Assembly: GCF_043290135.1 (NCBI RefSeq)
Contig: NC_134702.1
Coordinates: 83,024,817-83,088,816 of the forward strand
Direction: 5' to 3'
Length of the DNA stretch: 64,000 bases
From: Rhipicephalus microplus
Taxonomy: Eukaryota; Arthropoda; Arachnida; Ixodida; Ixodidae
A program made the translations under genes and the position numbers. This document shows positions 32,959 to 45,235 of the stretch, one piece after another; the stretch's first letter is position 1; each line of letters opens with the position of its first letter. The notes below the pieces were generated by a model. It saw only the letters and a program-made list of their open reading frames with translations, ran no database searches and was not told where the DNA came from.

Positions 32959-33195
32959 GATTTGATATGTGGGGTTTAACGTCCCAAAACCACCATATGA
33001 TTATGAGAGACGCCGTAGTGGAGGACTCCGGAAATTTTGACCACCTGGGGTTAGTTAACGTGCACCCAAATCTAAGCACACGGGCCTACAACATTTTCAC
33101 CCCCATCGGAAATGCAGCCGCCGCAGCCGTGATTTGAGCCCGCGACCTGCGGGTCAGCAGCCGAGTACCTTAGCCACTCGACCACCACGGCGGGG
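32959..33195 (-). mobile_element. Tick SINE type I, full length, perfect TSD
   Basis: A 13-bp duplication CCCAATTGTGGCT (32946-32958 and 33196-33208). On the minus strand: GCCCCGCCGTGGTGGTCGAG head, B-box-like GGCTCAAATCA (degraded), and a complete body. The tail is very short (GATTTGATATG in plus reading). Confidence 0.96.
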
Positions 33196-33208
33196 CCCAA
33201 TTGTGGCT

Positions 33209-35358
33209 TACTTAAAGCGCGGATGCATGTGTGCATCGTATTAGTTAAGCTAACATTAGTCTACTGTACTACAGATGTCGTACACAAAAGTAATGCCACT
33301 GGCCCGTAAATGTGTAAATCTGGCTGCATTAGCTATTCTTTCTTCTCCTAATACTTGGCGTGTTGATACTGATTTTTGGTTGAGTGTACGAAATCATTTA
33401 TTTTCGCTTGAACAATAAAAATGAAAGGTGGCAATCAAAGTGCATGTTTACAGCCTATAATTAAATTTATTTATCGATAAGTGATACACTCTGAATCGTA
33501 TTTGAACGGGGACCAAGCATACATTATATACCATCAATATTTATTCATTCTCACTAAGACAAAGCCCAAATACAAAAAGACACTTTCGAATGCACGGAAA
33601 TAAACCTATATACTCTACGACATACTGCCGCTGTCCTCAATTGACACCACAGAACTAAGAGAACAATATAACAAAGCAAAAAGCAAAAAGAAAAATTGGC
33701 TGAGCTTTCACTCTTGTAAACATAGTTATCATGAGCGAAGGTACGTTTCAGTTGGTTTAGCAAAGACTGCACGCAGGCAACATATGCACGCAGGCAACAT
33801 CTGCAGTAGCTTCGATTTTGGTACAATCTGTCATCTAGCTATATCTACTGGACGATTCGATTCAGCATGCCGCTTGCGTATGAAGCGCAAATACAGACGG
33901 CTCAGTCAAGGGTACTATCCACATACAGCAGCTAAATGTCTGCGTGGTCACGTGGTACGCAACGGCGAGGCTTCGGACGAGCGCTGCTGCGATGCTTCTC
34001 CCCAACGAATCACGTGGCGTAACGCCTGCCACACTTGCGCTGCCGCCGCTCAAGGTCAACGCGACGCGGTATAGTAGACCTTGCCAGACATAGCGCAGTA
34101 GAGCCTTTGCCCTAAAAAAAAAAAAACGTTTCATTAATGTGGTTTATTAATTTTGTCTTATGTGTCCTTCGGAAAGGAACAGATGCCATTGACCCGTCCT
34201 ATACGCTGTTCACTTACCATTTCCTTTTCTTTTCTTTCCTTTTTTTCGGCAAATTCTGCAACCAGAAAGCCTCGCCACTATAGAAGACAAAGTGCAAAGC
34301 TGCATAACGACCGCACATTTCACGCTCTGTTGCACGGAACTAGGATAACAAGCAATGTAGACTTCTGCGGAGTCGAAAAACGGGAACGGGAGGACTACCG
34401 GCTGGAAGCGTCAAAGACGGAGCGTAAAGTTTTACGCTTTTACGACCACAGAATATAGAAGGTCCCCCTTGCCCCCCTCCCTTCCACCGTTTTCTTTTCC
34501 GTTGCACTCACCACTTCTCTGCTTGTATGACGCAAAATCGATATCTTAAATAAATCATTTCCCACTCTGATCAATTTCTTGCGCCGCGGCCGAGAACTCC
34601 CGCAATCATCTGTTACGGCCTTTGTGTTTCTAGCACCCATTTTTGGATTTTTCTTTCTGGTCTTGGCTCGTTTTCGCATCTTGCCATAAGTAACTTTCGA
34701 GCCCAATATACTGCTTTAAAAAAAAGAAGGCAGAAAAAGGGGAGAGAAGAATAGAAAGGACGAGAGAGGATCGAGAGCGAGTCAGTAAATTAGCGGCCTA
34801 CCCCAGAGAGACACCGTTCCGAAAGTCATTACGAATCAAACTCTAAATGGCCACCCGCGCGTTCCAAAGCTTAGCCGTATATGGCCGAAACGGTCTCGTC
34901 TCGCAAAAAGAGAACTGCCACATCCGAGAGTAATGGAGCGCGAAGTTCTCGACTAAAAATAGACAAAAGAAATAAAGAAAGAGAGAGATAAAGTTTGAAA
35001 GAAAAGCGCGCCAAAAAATTAAGTGTCACAAATGGTTCCAACCCATTTTCACCGATTTCTGCCTGTCTGCTATTCTTCCTTCGATAAAAAAAAAAAATAT
35101 TAGTCGAACAAGATGGCGGCTCCTCGTTAAAAGTCTTTTGCGCACAATTATGGCGAGAAAGTGACAAGGCGCACGCCTGCTGTACATGACAATTGCGAAA
35201 GCATCCCACGTACTAAAAAAAAAAAGCGACACGTAACAGCGGCACCTTGGTGTCCAGGTTTTCTCAGCTGCTGCTATGTATGTAACAAAGTTTGTATAGG
35301 CCTAGCTCCTGTTCTCACTTAAGTTTCAGTAGAGGCTGAAAACTACAGTACAAAACTC
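33209..35358. other. No recognised feature
   Basis: AT-rich (33210-33740), then mixed. CACGTGGTACGC and CACGTGGCGTAACG E-box words lie at about 33950 and 34011. No gene recognised. Confidence 0.5.
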
Positions 35359-35560
<202 letters not shown>

Positions 35561-38500
35561 TCATGTAATTCCAATTCAGTGTTAAGCGCAGAAGTTGTAC
35601 GACGGGATGTAACAGGACCACACCACACATCCTGTCACAACCCGTTGCCCCAGTTCTGCGCAATAGTCCTCCTGTCCACGCCTAACACGCCATTTTCAGG
35701 GTTTGTCTCGCCGTATACATTCGCGTCTGCAGCTACAGTTCTGACGATGTCACAAGCTCGTGGCTCGTGTTATACGCACGAGTTTAACAAGTGAAGAAAT
35801 CTTAAAAGCGTAAGACAGATCAGAACTCCGCACAAAACAGTGAAAACTTCATTTGGGATCAGTTCGTACATATTCCTGACCCAAAATTAACAGCGCAAAC
35901 ACAGAACGCGCCCCACAGCGAACAGGAACGAGACACACAAGCGCCGTGTGTGACTTCGCGCTGCGGGCAGCGGCAGCGCCGTGGGGGGGTGTCAATTGGC
36001 GAGGAAAGATGGCCGCGGTGCGAGACCGCTGAAGCCTATAGCCACAGCGTGGCTACGGCTACTATTTCTTTGTCCTTGGGCGAGAGACAGGAAAAAAAGC
36101 TTTAAATGACGCGATCCACGCAACACATGAACCAACGGAAGGAAGCAACGGAGATTATGCAAAGAACAACGCTCTCGCTTCTGCAGCAGGTATATCGGAG
36201 AACGATATGATATTGGGACACCACGGACGCATAAACGAGAGTGGTACTAAAATAAAAAAATATAGTAAATAAAGGCCAGCTGCGAAAATACAATCCAACC
36301 GGCTAACGCTATACGCAGTGCACCCCTTGATTAACGCCGTGTTATAGTGTCGCACACGTCGTATATACGAAAGGGCTTCAAAGGGTGAAATGAGCTATAA
36401 AAAAATTTGAATTCCGGAATAAGATCTGACAGAATGTATTTTTAGGAAAATAAAGACGTTGCACTTGGGACGGCTGCTTCTTGTGAAGTTCGCCATGTGC
36501 GTTAAAATAGTTTACGTGCACAAACAACTATTTCAACACAAGAAAAACAAAAGAAAAAGAGAGCAAGGAAGTTTAAGCCTTTGCGCACGGTCTGTCCCGG
36601 AAAAAAGGCAGATGATCGATACATCATCAGAAACCACTGGATAAACGTCGCTCTTCTCACTACAGGCTGCACAGCTAATAATCCCCAGGCGAACACACGA
36701 ACGCCATTCGCCTCATTTGAGAAGACTACCTTTTTTGTTATTAACTCACTTTAATCCAAAATCACCGGCGTGTCGATCCCTCTCCTTCCTGCTGGTTCTC
36801 TTTCTGCTTTCCTTCCCTAGAGCTTTTTTCCGTTTGCTCTGTCCTCTGCCCGTGTACGTCGGATCGAAAACGCAACAATTCCCATCGAAGTTCACGCACC
36901 AACTCGCACAACAATAAGTTATTCTAAAGCACTCTCCTTCCATTTGCGACGCATGATCATGCCAAACAAGATGCGGCGCCGCGGTCGAATTCTTCGTGAA
37001 TCGGAAAAATAACAACAGCACGGAATTCATAATTGTCTTAAACGTATTCAATCTAGCTGCCTCTCATTTAAAAAAATGTAACTCTATTTGGCATATTTGC
37101 CAGTGGAAACCTACAGGACCACATAATTCGTACTTTCAAACAACACAACAGTCACCTACACGTTTCCGCAAACTGGAAATTTTTCGCCTCGTTTAAGAAG
37201 AGAGGACAGACAAGATTGAACAAATGCATAGCCAACTTAAGTCGAACACAAACAGAAACTCATATATGCGTACGTTTCAGGGCTTCCTGGTACGCGTTCC
37301 TCGGAATGAGCTATCGCCAAAGAAAAGCAAGACGGGATGCATTGCTGCGCTTAGGCAATCTGAAGGCTAAAGAAGCGAGGATGCTTTGTCTTAGGCTTGG
37401 CCGCAAGCGCGAAAGAGAAGTCCATTTTCTCGATTGGCTGTGCCGCCCGTCAGTTCTCATCACGTCTAAAGTATACAAGAACTATACAAGAACGTAATGG
37501 CCACAGCAGTTGCGAAAACAACGCACGTTTATAAAAAAAGAAATAAAAGGCGATTGCACATTAGGATGATGCCGTTTCCGAGGAAACAAAACTGCCGGCT
37601 GAATTATTGCAGCTTCAATTCAACGTATATAGTACGCTAAACACCAGAGAGCGCAAAACATGCGCTAAAAAAGAAAAACGCAGCCATACATAGAAGGGCT
37701 TCTGCTTTAACAAATGTCCTCTTTTGTTAAACAATGCGGAGGAAATATGCTGTTCCCGACCATTGAGACAGTCACAAAGGACCTTGCGAACACTTAGTAT
37801 TCAAAGGAAAGTTTTCCGAGCTGCTTTCTTCTTTGAGAGATACTACTTTACAAGCTTCTTAGAGGTCTTTATCGCTGGCACAACACAGCAATAGACACAT
37901 CGCGGAAAACAGTGTACTAAGGAACGTAAGTTGTCATGTTAGCGTCGCAAGATCCCGGGAAGCTGCAGCGGAACGCTGCGAAGAAAGCCTTTGATCCGAA
38001 AAAACCCTTTATTCGCACATAGTAACGTGTATACACTCGCGTACGCTTTCGAATGGACGGTAAGAGAGTCAACAGCGATACCGCATAAACGCTTCAAACA
38101 TGTCGTATATCAAACGTAACGGGGTATACTCAAGACGTAGCGTCGTATGCGGCAACGTGACGTGACAACGCTTACAGCCAGCGGTCGCATATGTATACCA
38201 AGCGCTCATTCATAAAAACCTTTCGTGCTTCACAAAGCAGACGTCTCAAACGAATATTCAAATAAATAGAAAGTCAACCCGATTTGGACATGCGGGGTCA
38301 TTGGCCTTATTGATGGGCGGCAGTTGGACACACTTGTACCCAACTAGGTTTCATTCAAGTAAATCGGGTGCTTATAAAACGCAGAGTCGCGAACAGAGAT
38401 AACCGAAAGCCACTACAGTGCGCAAAAGACGCAGATAAGCGAGTGGCGTTGACAGAGAGAAGGCACTTCCAGGAAAACACGCCAGCAAATGTTAGAGGGA

Positions 38501-39001
38501 AAAGAGGGAGACCGCACGCGGCGTCGCGCAATCGCAAATGCTGCCCGATTAGATTAGATTTCACGGAGACACTTACGCGTCAAAGAAGGGGACAGCTGTC
38601 TCGGACAGGCAGTAAAGAATAAAAAAAGAAAAACGCGGGAACTAACTGCGAGACGGGGTTTACGAAACTCGAGACACGTGGGAAGATCCACACCGGGCGA
38701 GAATATGCGGCTCGTTCTCGCATGTCGGTAGATAATACAAGAACAGTTCAGTGAAAGCAATAAAAATAAGCAATAAAAACCTAACAGACGAGGAGGAAAG
38801 AACGTATGAGCGTGCCATCATTTGCACAGCTTTAAGCAAGCCCCGAGTGAACTACACATTAGTATATATGTCGTTCACGCTGGATGCTCGAGCAAGCACA
38901 TTGAACAGCGCGGCGGGTTTGAGCGAAGGCTACGACCCGACCACACCGTGGACCCAACTCACCGCAGCGTGTTGCCGCAGCTCTCTCGCTCGCTGGACTC
39001 C
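35561..39001. other. No recognised feature
   Basis: No repeat shared with the rest of the window. Frames of up to 101 codons on both strands show no motif; the 93-codon frame at 37216-37497 is basic but unassigned. Confidence 0.5.
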
Positions 39002-39410
39002 GTGCCGACCGGTTGCGTCCTCGCGATCTCCGACGTCATCGTAGCTCTGGCCGACTGGGCTTACCCTACGTCATCTCCTGACGCTGACCTCCGACGACAG
39101 CGTAGCTCTGACCGACTGGACTTGCTCTACGCCATCTCCTTACGCCGACAAGAGCTTTCGCAAGTGGTGCCCCGTCCTCGGACTCCTGTGATCGTGTTTC
39201 CATCTTTCATATTTCTCCTATCCCCTTGATATGTCGTCGCTCTCTGGCTACCCTCATCTCTCTTTCTCTCTCTCTACACCTTTATTCGTATCCTTTAAAT
39301 CCCTCCTCATCCCCATCCCTTGTGAGCTACTGTTGAGGTGTCGCTCCCTGAAGCAGACAGTTACGGGGCCCCCCTTTTCTCTTCCTTTCTCTCTTAGAAC
39401 CACTTTGCGA
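39002..39410 (+). repeat. Dispersed CT-rich repeat, copy A, with 61-bp tandem duplication
   Basis: Its reverse complement recurs at 40470-40825. Shared landmarks in order: GCGATCTCCGAC, GTAGCTCTGGCCGACTGG, GCCGACAAGAGCTTTCGC, CTCTCTCTACACCTTTA, TGTGAGCTACTGTTGAGGT and ACAGTTACGGGGCC. Copy A has a 61-bp internal tandem duplication (39031-39091 and 39092-39150), absent from copy B. The plus frame through it (38822-39229) is open for 135 codons but is not conserved in copy B. Probably part of a mobile element; family unknown to me. Confidence 0.75.
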
Positions 39411-40469
39411 GAGCTCTCTAATAGTTCATACACGATTCGCTACGTCGGAACGTTCGCAAATCGACTCTTTGCAGAGTCTGGCATTAAAATTCACTAAATA
39501 ACTGATGACATATGAACGGGAATTATCCGGGGGCTTTCTTTAAAACGCAACCAAATCAATTCAACAGTCACTATAGACCAAGAAAAAACAAGTTAAGATT
39601 GACGAAAATCATCTTTACAAACGTCGGTGGCCCTGAAGAACTTAGAACTTTCGGATTACGACGTCCGGCGTTGTGAGAACATAAGCCTACAAGGTCTTCA
39701 TAGGCAACCTATACACAGTATTTTTGAGGGTACAAATTTTCTTTGTGTGCACAATGATGCACGCACATACAAAATTAAACAAAAAGACCTCTTACAGCCT
39801 TTTTCATGTCGCTTCCAAAACAAATTCTTTATCGCCCCCCTTCCCTACTCCACCCACCCCTGTTCCGTTTGTGAGAAAACATTCGACACGCATATTTACT
39901 CGCGTATAGCGCGTCATTGAAATGACCGCGAAGTTCTCGACATCAAAATTCAAAAATGTAAGAAAGAAAGCGAAATTAAGCTCGCTCAAGCGAAGCAATT
40001 GAGTGTGACAGAGGCGGAGAACATGAAAGCGGTGCCAGGCGCCGCGCAGTAACCACGGTATAATTAGGCGCACCGCCCTAGTCATTATACTCCCCGTACA
40101 CATGCACGGCGTCCTGCAGGGTGCCACAGGGGATCGAGAAAGGGGATGTAATTAAAAGCGCATTCATTGAATTAGTGATGTCGCCACGCCGCGCATGAGG
40201 CGCATGTGTACACCGAGCGTGCAAGCACCCCTTTTGCCAAACGCCATGGGCTATGCTGTTGGGGTTGTTGCGTGCTTCACGTGACGCAGTATTAACGCAC
40301 CGCCACACGCGAGATGAATCGACAACGAATGCACGCGCAAGGTTCAAGCTTAACAATGGCGCTAACGCAGACACAACGAACAGCCCAATTCAGCATTTTA
40401 TTGATTGAGGCATTCTTAAGCTTGAGCATATGTCAACTATAGTCAAGCAGAAAGCTGTAGTTTCAAAGG
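39411..40469. other. No recognised feature; lies between inverted repeat copies
   Basis: Frames such as 39627-39920 (97 codons) have no recognised domain. The stretch is the 1.06-kb loop between the inverted copies A and B. Confidence 0.45.
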
Positions 40470-40825
40470 GGGAGAGGTGATTCTTAAATGAAAAGAAGAT
40501 AAAAGTGAGCCTCGTAACTTTCTCTCAGGGGGAGGAAACCTCAACAGTAGCTCACGAGGGGTGGGGGTGGAGAAGAGATTAAAAAGGATAGTATTTAAAG
40601 GTATAGAAATAGAGAGAGGAGCAGGAGGGGAGAGAGGCACAGGGACAGCCCCATACAGAAGTAAGCAGAAGATAGGAAAGGTGGACACGGTCGCAGAAGT
40701 CCGAAGACGGGCACCACTCAGCGAAAGCTCTTGTCGGCGTCAGGAGACGGCGTATAGGGCGAGCCAGTCGGCCAGAGCTGCGCTGTTGTCGGAGATCACG
40801 GGGACACAACCAATCGGCACGAAAT
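40470..40825 (-). repeat. Dispersed CT-rich repeat, copy B (inverted)
   Basis: Minus-strand reading follows copy A: GATCTCCGACAACAGCGCAG, CGACAAGAGCTTTCGCTGAG, CTCTCTATTTCTATACCTTT, CGTGAGCTACTGTTGAGGTT, GAGAAAGTTACGAGGC. It has one unit where copy A has two. Confidence 0.75.
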
Positions 40826-40904
40826 CCAACCAGCGATCGAGTCCCTAGCTTTAAGGTTCGTCCACGCATTTAGCTGGATTAACTGGTATTGATTTAATCA
40901 ATCC

Positions 40905-41105
40905 CTAATCCCGCAGGCCGCGGGATCGAATCAGGCCGCGACAGGCCGGTTTTCGACGGAGGCAAAATTGCTTGAGGCCCGTGTGCCTATATTTGGGTGT
41001 ACGTTGAAGAACACCAGGTGGTCGAAATTTTCGAATCCCTTCACACGGCAGCTCTCATAATCATACGGTGATTTTGGGACGTTGCACCCCAACTGTTATT
41101 ACAAT
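40905..41105 (+). mobile_element. Decayed tick SINE type I variant
   Basis: B-box-like GGGATCGAATC at about 40922-40932, body TTGCTTGAGGCCCGTGTGCC, TTTGGGTGTACGTTGAAGAA, CAGCTCTCATAATCATACGG, and TTTTGGGACGTTGCACCCC. The A box is missing or unrecognisable. GACGGAGGCAAAATTGCTTG differs from the other copies, suggesting an older subfamily. The end ATTATTACAATATTAT is ATT-like. Confidence 0.85.
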
Positions 41106-41754
41106 ATTATCTATAATACTCCCAAGCACACTTCATTCAGGCAACAGACTATACAATATAGCTGTTGTCCTGTGTCCATTTGTGTAGCACGCAGTGTGTG
41201 TTCGCTATTATTATAGATTCATCGATGCAAACATTTCTACCAATTTACGACACCCACTGTTTCACAAATCGGCGCTAAATGGTCGCTCTTCGTAAAGTTA
41301 TCTTTCAGTACGCATTGAATACAGAAATGTTTAATGCAAAAACTTACACAATGTAAGCAATCAGAGCCAAAATTCCCAAAGGATACCGTTAGGCTCAACT
41401 GTTCGTAAAACAGAATTAATTCCAATCGTGACACAGCGCATATCATTAGCGAAATCCACCAGGTAATTAATCACAAATGACGTTGACAAGAAATGAGCTT
41501 ACTGAACTCGGCTATACTTCTCAAACTGCTTCCAAACGAGCACAACCTCTCTCCGTCATTCCGATACTGGCTGAAGCTTGTTGCATTGAAACTTCGATAG
41601 AAACCACAGCACCATATTTTGCTCTAGTGATACTACTATATCATGAATCCTTATGGTTCAGTATGTAAACGCGAGCGCACGCAGACTGTTGACTTTCGGT
41701 AGTCTAACATATTCAATTCAGCGAGCGGTCAACATAAAAAAAAAGTTATAAAAT
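41106..41754. other. No recognised feature
   Basis: AT-rich unique sequence. Confidence 0.5.
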
Positions 41755-42250
41755 GTGGAGCTCACTCGTACTCACTCGTGAAGTGTATTCTGCCCTTACG
41801 GCACACTCACACTCACCAAAACTTTCTCAACCAGGCTCACTCCTACTTAGCCTCACAGAAGTTTCTCAACCTCACTCGCACGTGGACTACTTCTCCCAAG
41901 AACATTACTCGCCAAGACTCGCTAAGATAGGTGTCACATTCCGAATGTCAGTGAGTATAGGCTTATGAGTGAGCTTGATTGATTGATATGTGGGGTTTAA
42001 TGTCCCAAAACCACCATATGATTAGGAGAGACGCCGTAGTGGAGGGCTCCGGAAATTTAGACCACCTGGGGTTCTTTAACGTGCATTCAAATCCGAGCAC
42101 ACGGGCTGCTACAGCATTTCCACCTCCATCGGAAATGCAGCCGCCGCAGCCAGGATTCGATACCGCGACTTGCGGGTCAGCAGCCGAGTGAGTACCTTAG
42201 CCAGCACACCACCGCGGCGAGGCTTATGAGTGAGCTTGCCGACCTATGGC
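41755..42250 (+). repeat. ACTCA/TGAGT-rich dispersed repeat, copy 4, split by a SINE
   Basis: The repeat runs 41755-41977 and resumes at 42239-42250 (GCCGACCTATGG), with the SINE at 41978-42219 and its duplication between. Words: GTGGAGCTCACTCGTACTCA, CACACTCACACTCACCAAAA, CAACCAGGCTCACTCC, TATGAGTGAGCTT. The second half is less TGAGT-rich than in other copies. Confidence 0.75.
41978..42219 (-). mobile_element. Tick SINE type I inside ACTCA repeat, 19-bp TSD
   Basis: AGGCTTATGAGTGAGCTTG duplicated at 41959-41977 and 42220-42238, one copy on each side. On the minus strand the head is GCCGCGGTGGTGTGCTGGC, with a degraded A box and a 4-bp insertion (CTCA). The tail is TTGATTGATTGATATG complement, i.e. 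ATCA repeats. Insertion postdates the host repeat. Confidence 0.96.
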
Positions 42251-43837
42251 GGTCACCGTATAATAAAATATCGCGTGCTATCTGCAATTTCTCACTTGCG
42301 TTCTTTCTTTCTTTTTGCGTTGTAGTTTCTCGCCTTTTTATCGTTCGCTTCCTTTAACGTGCAGTAACTGCGAATGCACGTAAATGACGTGAAAATAGCG
42401 TCTGCCTAATGCTGAGCGACGCGTCGGCTGATGACGGCCTATGAGGTGCAGAGAGCCCCACTGGGAAACAACGTTATGAAACGAAAAGAAAAAAATTATG
42501 CAGCCTCGCACTATAGTAGTGTGAAGCTCGAAAGAAAGTTGGAAGACGCGCAGCCTGCTTAATTGTTTCTTTTAAGTTTCCTCTTTTTTCCCCTTCTCTT
42601 CTATTCATATCCATTTTCGTCCTTTCTTTCACTATCTATTTCAATTTTTCACTTTCTTCTTTTCTTCTATATTTATCAACGATTTTGTCTGCGTTATGCG
42701 AAGCGACGACAGCATACCCGAGCTTTCAAAGTGCTCCGTACTTAAATATTACGATCGTTAGGGCGCTCGAAGTAGAAGAGAAAAAAAAAAAAACGTGTTG
42801 GCGCGAGCACGCAATCAATACGCTACAGGTGGCTGCGCTGTATACGTGGTTTCTTTCGCCTGCGCGCGTTACGCCAAGCGATCACAGCATACAATAGCAT
42901 ATATATACCAGAGCCCGGGCCCCTAAAGCGCCCGCACTTGAACGACGAGAAAGAAGTAAAAAGAAACAAAAAAAACCAGGAAGGAGAGAGAAAGAGAGGG
43001 GTCGAAACACTCACCCTTGTCCCAGACTCAAAGGTAGACGTCCTAACTGAGCGGACACACGGCGGCGTAGCCTGAAACAAAGGTGGAGATAATATTGGGC
43101 AAACTTAGAGGCAAGCAAACTTAGAGGCAAACATACGCAAGCGTTTTTCAGCGATGGCATGAAGACGTGAAACCACTCGGCTATAAGAAAGCGAAAAAAA
43201 AAATCACCCCACAATACGTGCATGCATGCACGAAATGTCACAATGCAGGTGACGCAAATCCAATTAGAAAGGGCTCTATGTCCACCACCATATTCATCTT
43301 TTTACTCCACTCGTATGTTAAGTGGTAAGCGACAATGGGTTTTGCATATTTCTATCTTACTTTCTTTTCTTTATTTTTTTTCTTTTCGTGCTCCCTTCCC
43401 TTCAGTCATTTTTTTTCCTCCTTTTCTCTTCATACCAAGTTTATTGAAAAAAATCAATAAAAGGAAAGCTTTTCTTTTTATTTTCTCACAGAATACTCCT
43501 GCTTCACCTTGCTTTCTCATGAATTCGGGATAGCCCAAATCTATTGGTTCACGCCGATCATTCAATATAAGACATGGCACTATTACTGGCCACGTTTATA
43601 CACAAATACATGCGAAGCTCTTTCCTTGCGCATTCATGCCCCATTATTTACGCACGCGGTTGTGCGTAACATTCGGCAGCTCCATAATGTGCTGTACACA
43701 CCCATAACATAACGCCTATCAATTAGATACCGGAAGCACGCATCGATTCAGAAGTGGACCCAAACAATCTGCAGCGGATACGTTAGTGTACACAGTTTGT
43801 AGGTGTTGAGACTGGATCTTGTAAATCCAAATCATAG
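42251..43837. other. No recognised feature; one 16-bp palindrome
   Basis: The perfect palindrome CGTGCATGCATGCACG lies at 43217-43232. T-rich stretches 42560-42680 and 43370-43490 give hydrophobic frames by composition. Confidence 0.45.
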
Positions 43838-44065
43838 CTCCGATCGGTACATAATATTAGGATTCTTCAAACTATAGTTTCATCGGGTGTCAATACAGCG
43901 CTTATAGAGCGATACATGCTCTGCAAAGGCTATCTGAATACCGCCTGCCATGACCTTTTTCAGAGCCTTCGTTACATGCCCATGGCCGGAGAGAACACCA
44001 CCGAAACAGCGACCTTTCAGGATTATTATGAACTTTGGGAACTGGGAGAAGTTTGCAAGGCCTGA
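43838..44065 (+). other. Open frame on both strands, unassigned, possible exon or element relic
   Basis: The plus strand is open for 75 codons to TGA at 44063-44065, with protein-like stretches such as CKGYLNTACHDLFQSLRY and TATFQDYYELWELGEVCKA. The minus strand is open over the same bases (43880-44086), with GGVLSGHGHVTKALKKV. Neither matches a family I know. The plus frame has no upstream ATG, so it would have to be an internal or last exon, or a fragment of a transposon gene. Codon third positions are only mildly GC-biased. Confidence 0.2.
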
Positions 44066-44086
44066 ATATGGGCCCCGATAAAGCAC

Positions 44087-45155
44087 CTATATGGGTTCTT
44101 TTTTACTAGAACCAGGCTTAATACTTGACGGATGTACCTTTACACACGGTACGGTGTAAGAAACAAGAAGAATACGTACACAGCAAGATCGTTACGTTCA
44201 ATTTGCACGCGTAGTCATATGACAGCAGATTTTCAGCATTAACCATAACTTAACCATTATTAGAAAACATAACCCATTGGTGGTACACGTGATTTAATAC
44301 GCGGTAGCGCGATAAGTCCTCTCAACTCGAGACACGCTGAATTCGGTCAGAAGTGAGCGACATCGTCAAAATGAGTGGGAAGGGGAGAGCCAGTAAAAAA
44401 TGGCCTTCGCGCAAAGAACAACAAAAGAACGGAAAGACGCCGCAGGTGTCCGTCTTTTACATAAGTACGCACAGCAGCCTGAAGAACTGGCGGGCAAACA
44501 CCACCGCGGGCGCAACGAAGCCATCAATTGTCCTCCCAAGAGCTTGCCTCGGAGGAGACATCAAGAGCCCTGGGCCTCCGCGGGTTGCGGCAAACGAGCG
44601 TGGCATTACGAGCACGTAAACGAGGAACACGGGAGATGCAGCGGCACGGACAGGAGAAGAGGGCAGTTTCGGGAGAGAAAAAAAAATAGGTAACGCTCTA
44701 AGCAAAGTACCTAAGGAGTACAGGGAGGGAAGAGGGAATGAAACGAAACTACATGCGATGAAGCGGTACCGGGTCACTGACATGGAACAGTGCAAAGTGC
44801 AGTGCGAGGGTACGCAAGTCCGTCGGGGCAAATGGGGAAGGTGCGGAGAGTAGGGAGGAGAAGGAAGACGGCGCTACTGGTGTTCTGGAAAAAGCTTGGC
44901 AACGAAGAACGCGGCTAGCCACTGCGCGCCCTCCCTCGCCACTACGCCCGATTCGCTTTATTTGGATAAAGAGCGGCGCGTGCCACGCAGCTGCTGCTTC
45001 CTCTCTGCGCGCGCCTCTTCCCCCTCCTTCTTTTCTCTCTCTCCATTGCGCTATTTCGCTTGCTCCGTGGGATAGCTGCCTCGTCGTATGGCTGACGAGG
45101 GATGTGACGTCTCGGCATTCCTGCCTCACTGCGTGGGACGAGGACTCATTAAATC
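44087..45155. other. No recognised feature
   Basis: Purine-rich on the plus strand from 44340 to 44890 (basic frames of 90-97 codons) and CT-rich from 44990 to 45060. No domain recognised. Confidence 0.5.
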
Positions 45156-45235
45156 AGGCGCTGCGCCGTGCTCCCTATACCGGGCTGCAGAAATTAGGCG
45201 CCTTCTTCCTCTTCTAACCACCGCGACCATTAAAT
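45156..45235 (+). repeat. Recurrent 80-bp segment, copy 1
   Basis: GGCGCTGCGCCGTGCTCCCT, GGGCTGCAGAAATTAGGCGC, CTTCTTCCTCTTCTAACCAC. Shared with 46195-46270 and 58651-58731 in the same orientation. The 3' side in each is CT-rich and runs into ACC/CCA triplets, as in the 3' end of a retroelement with a short-repeat tail. Confidence 0.7.
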
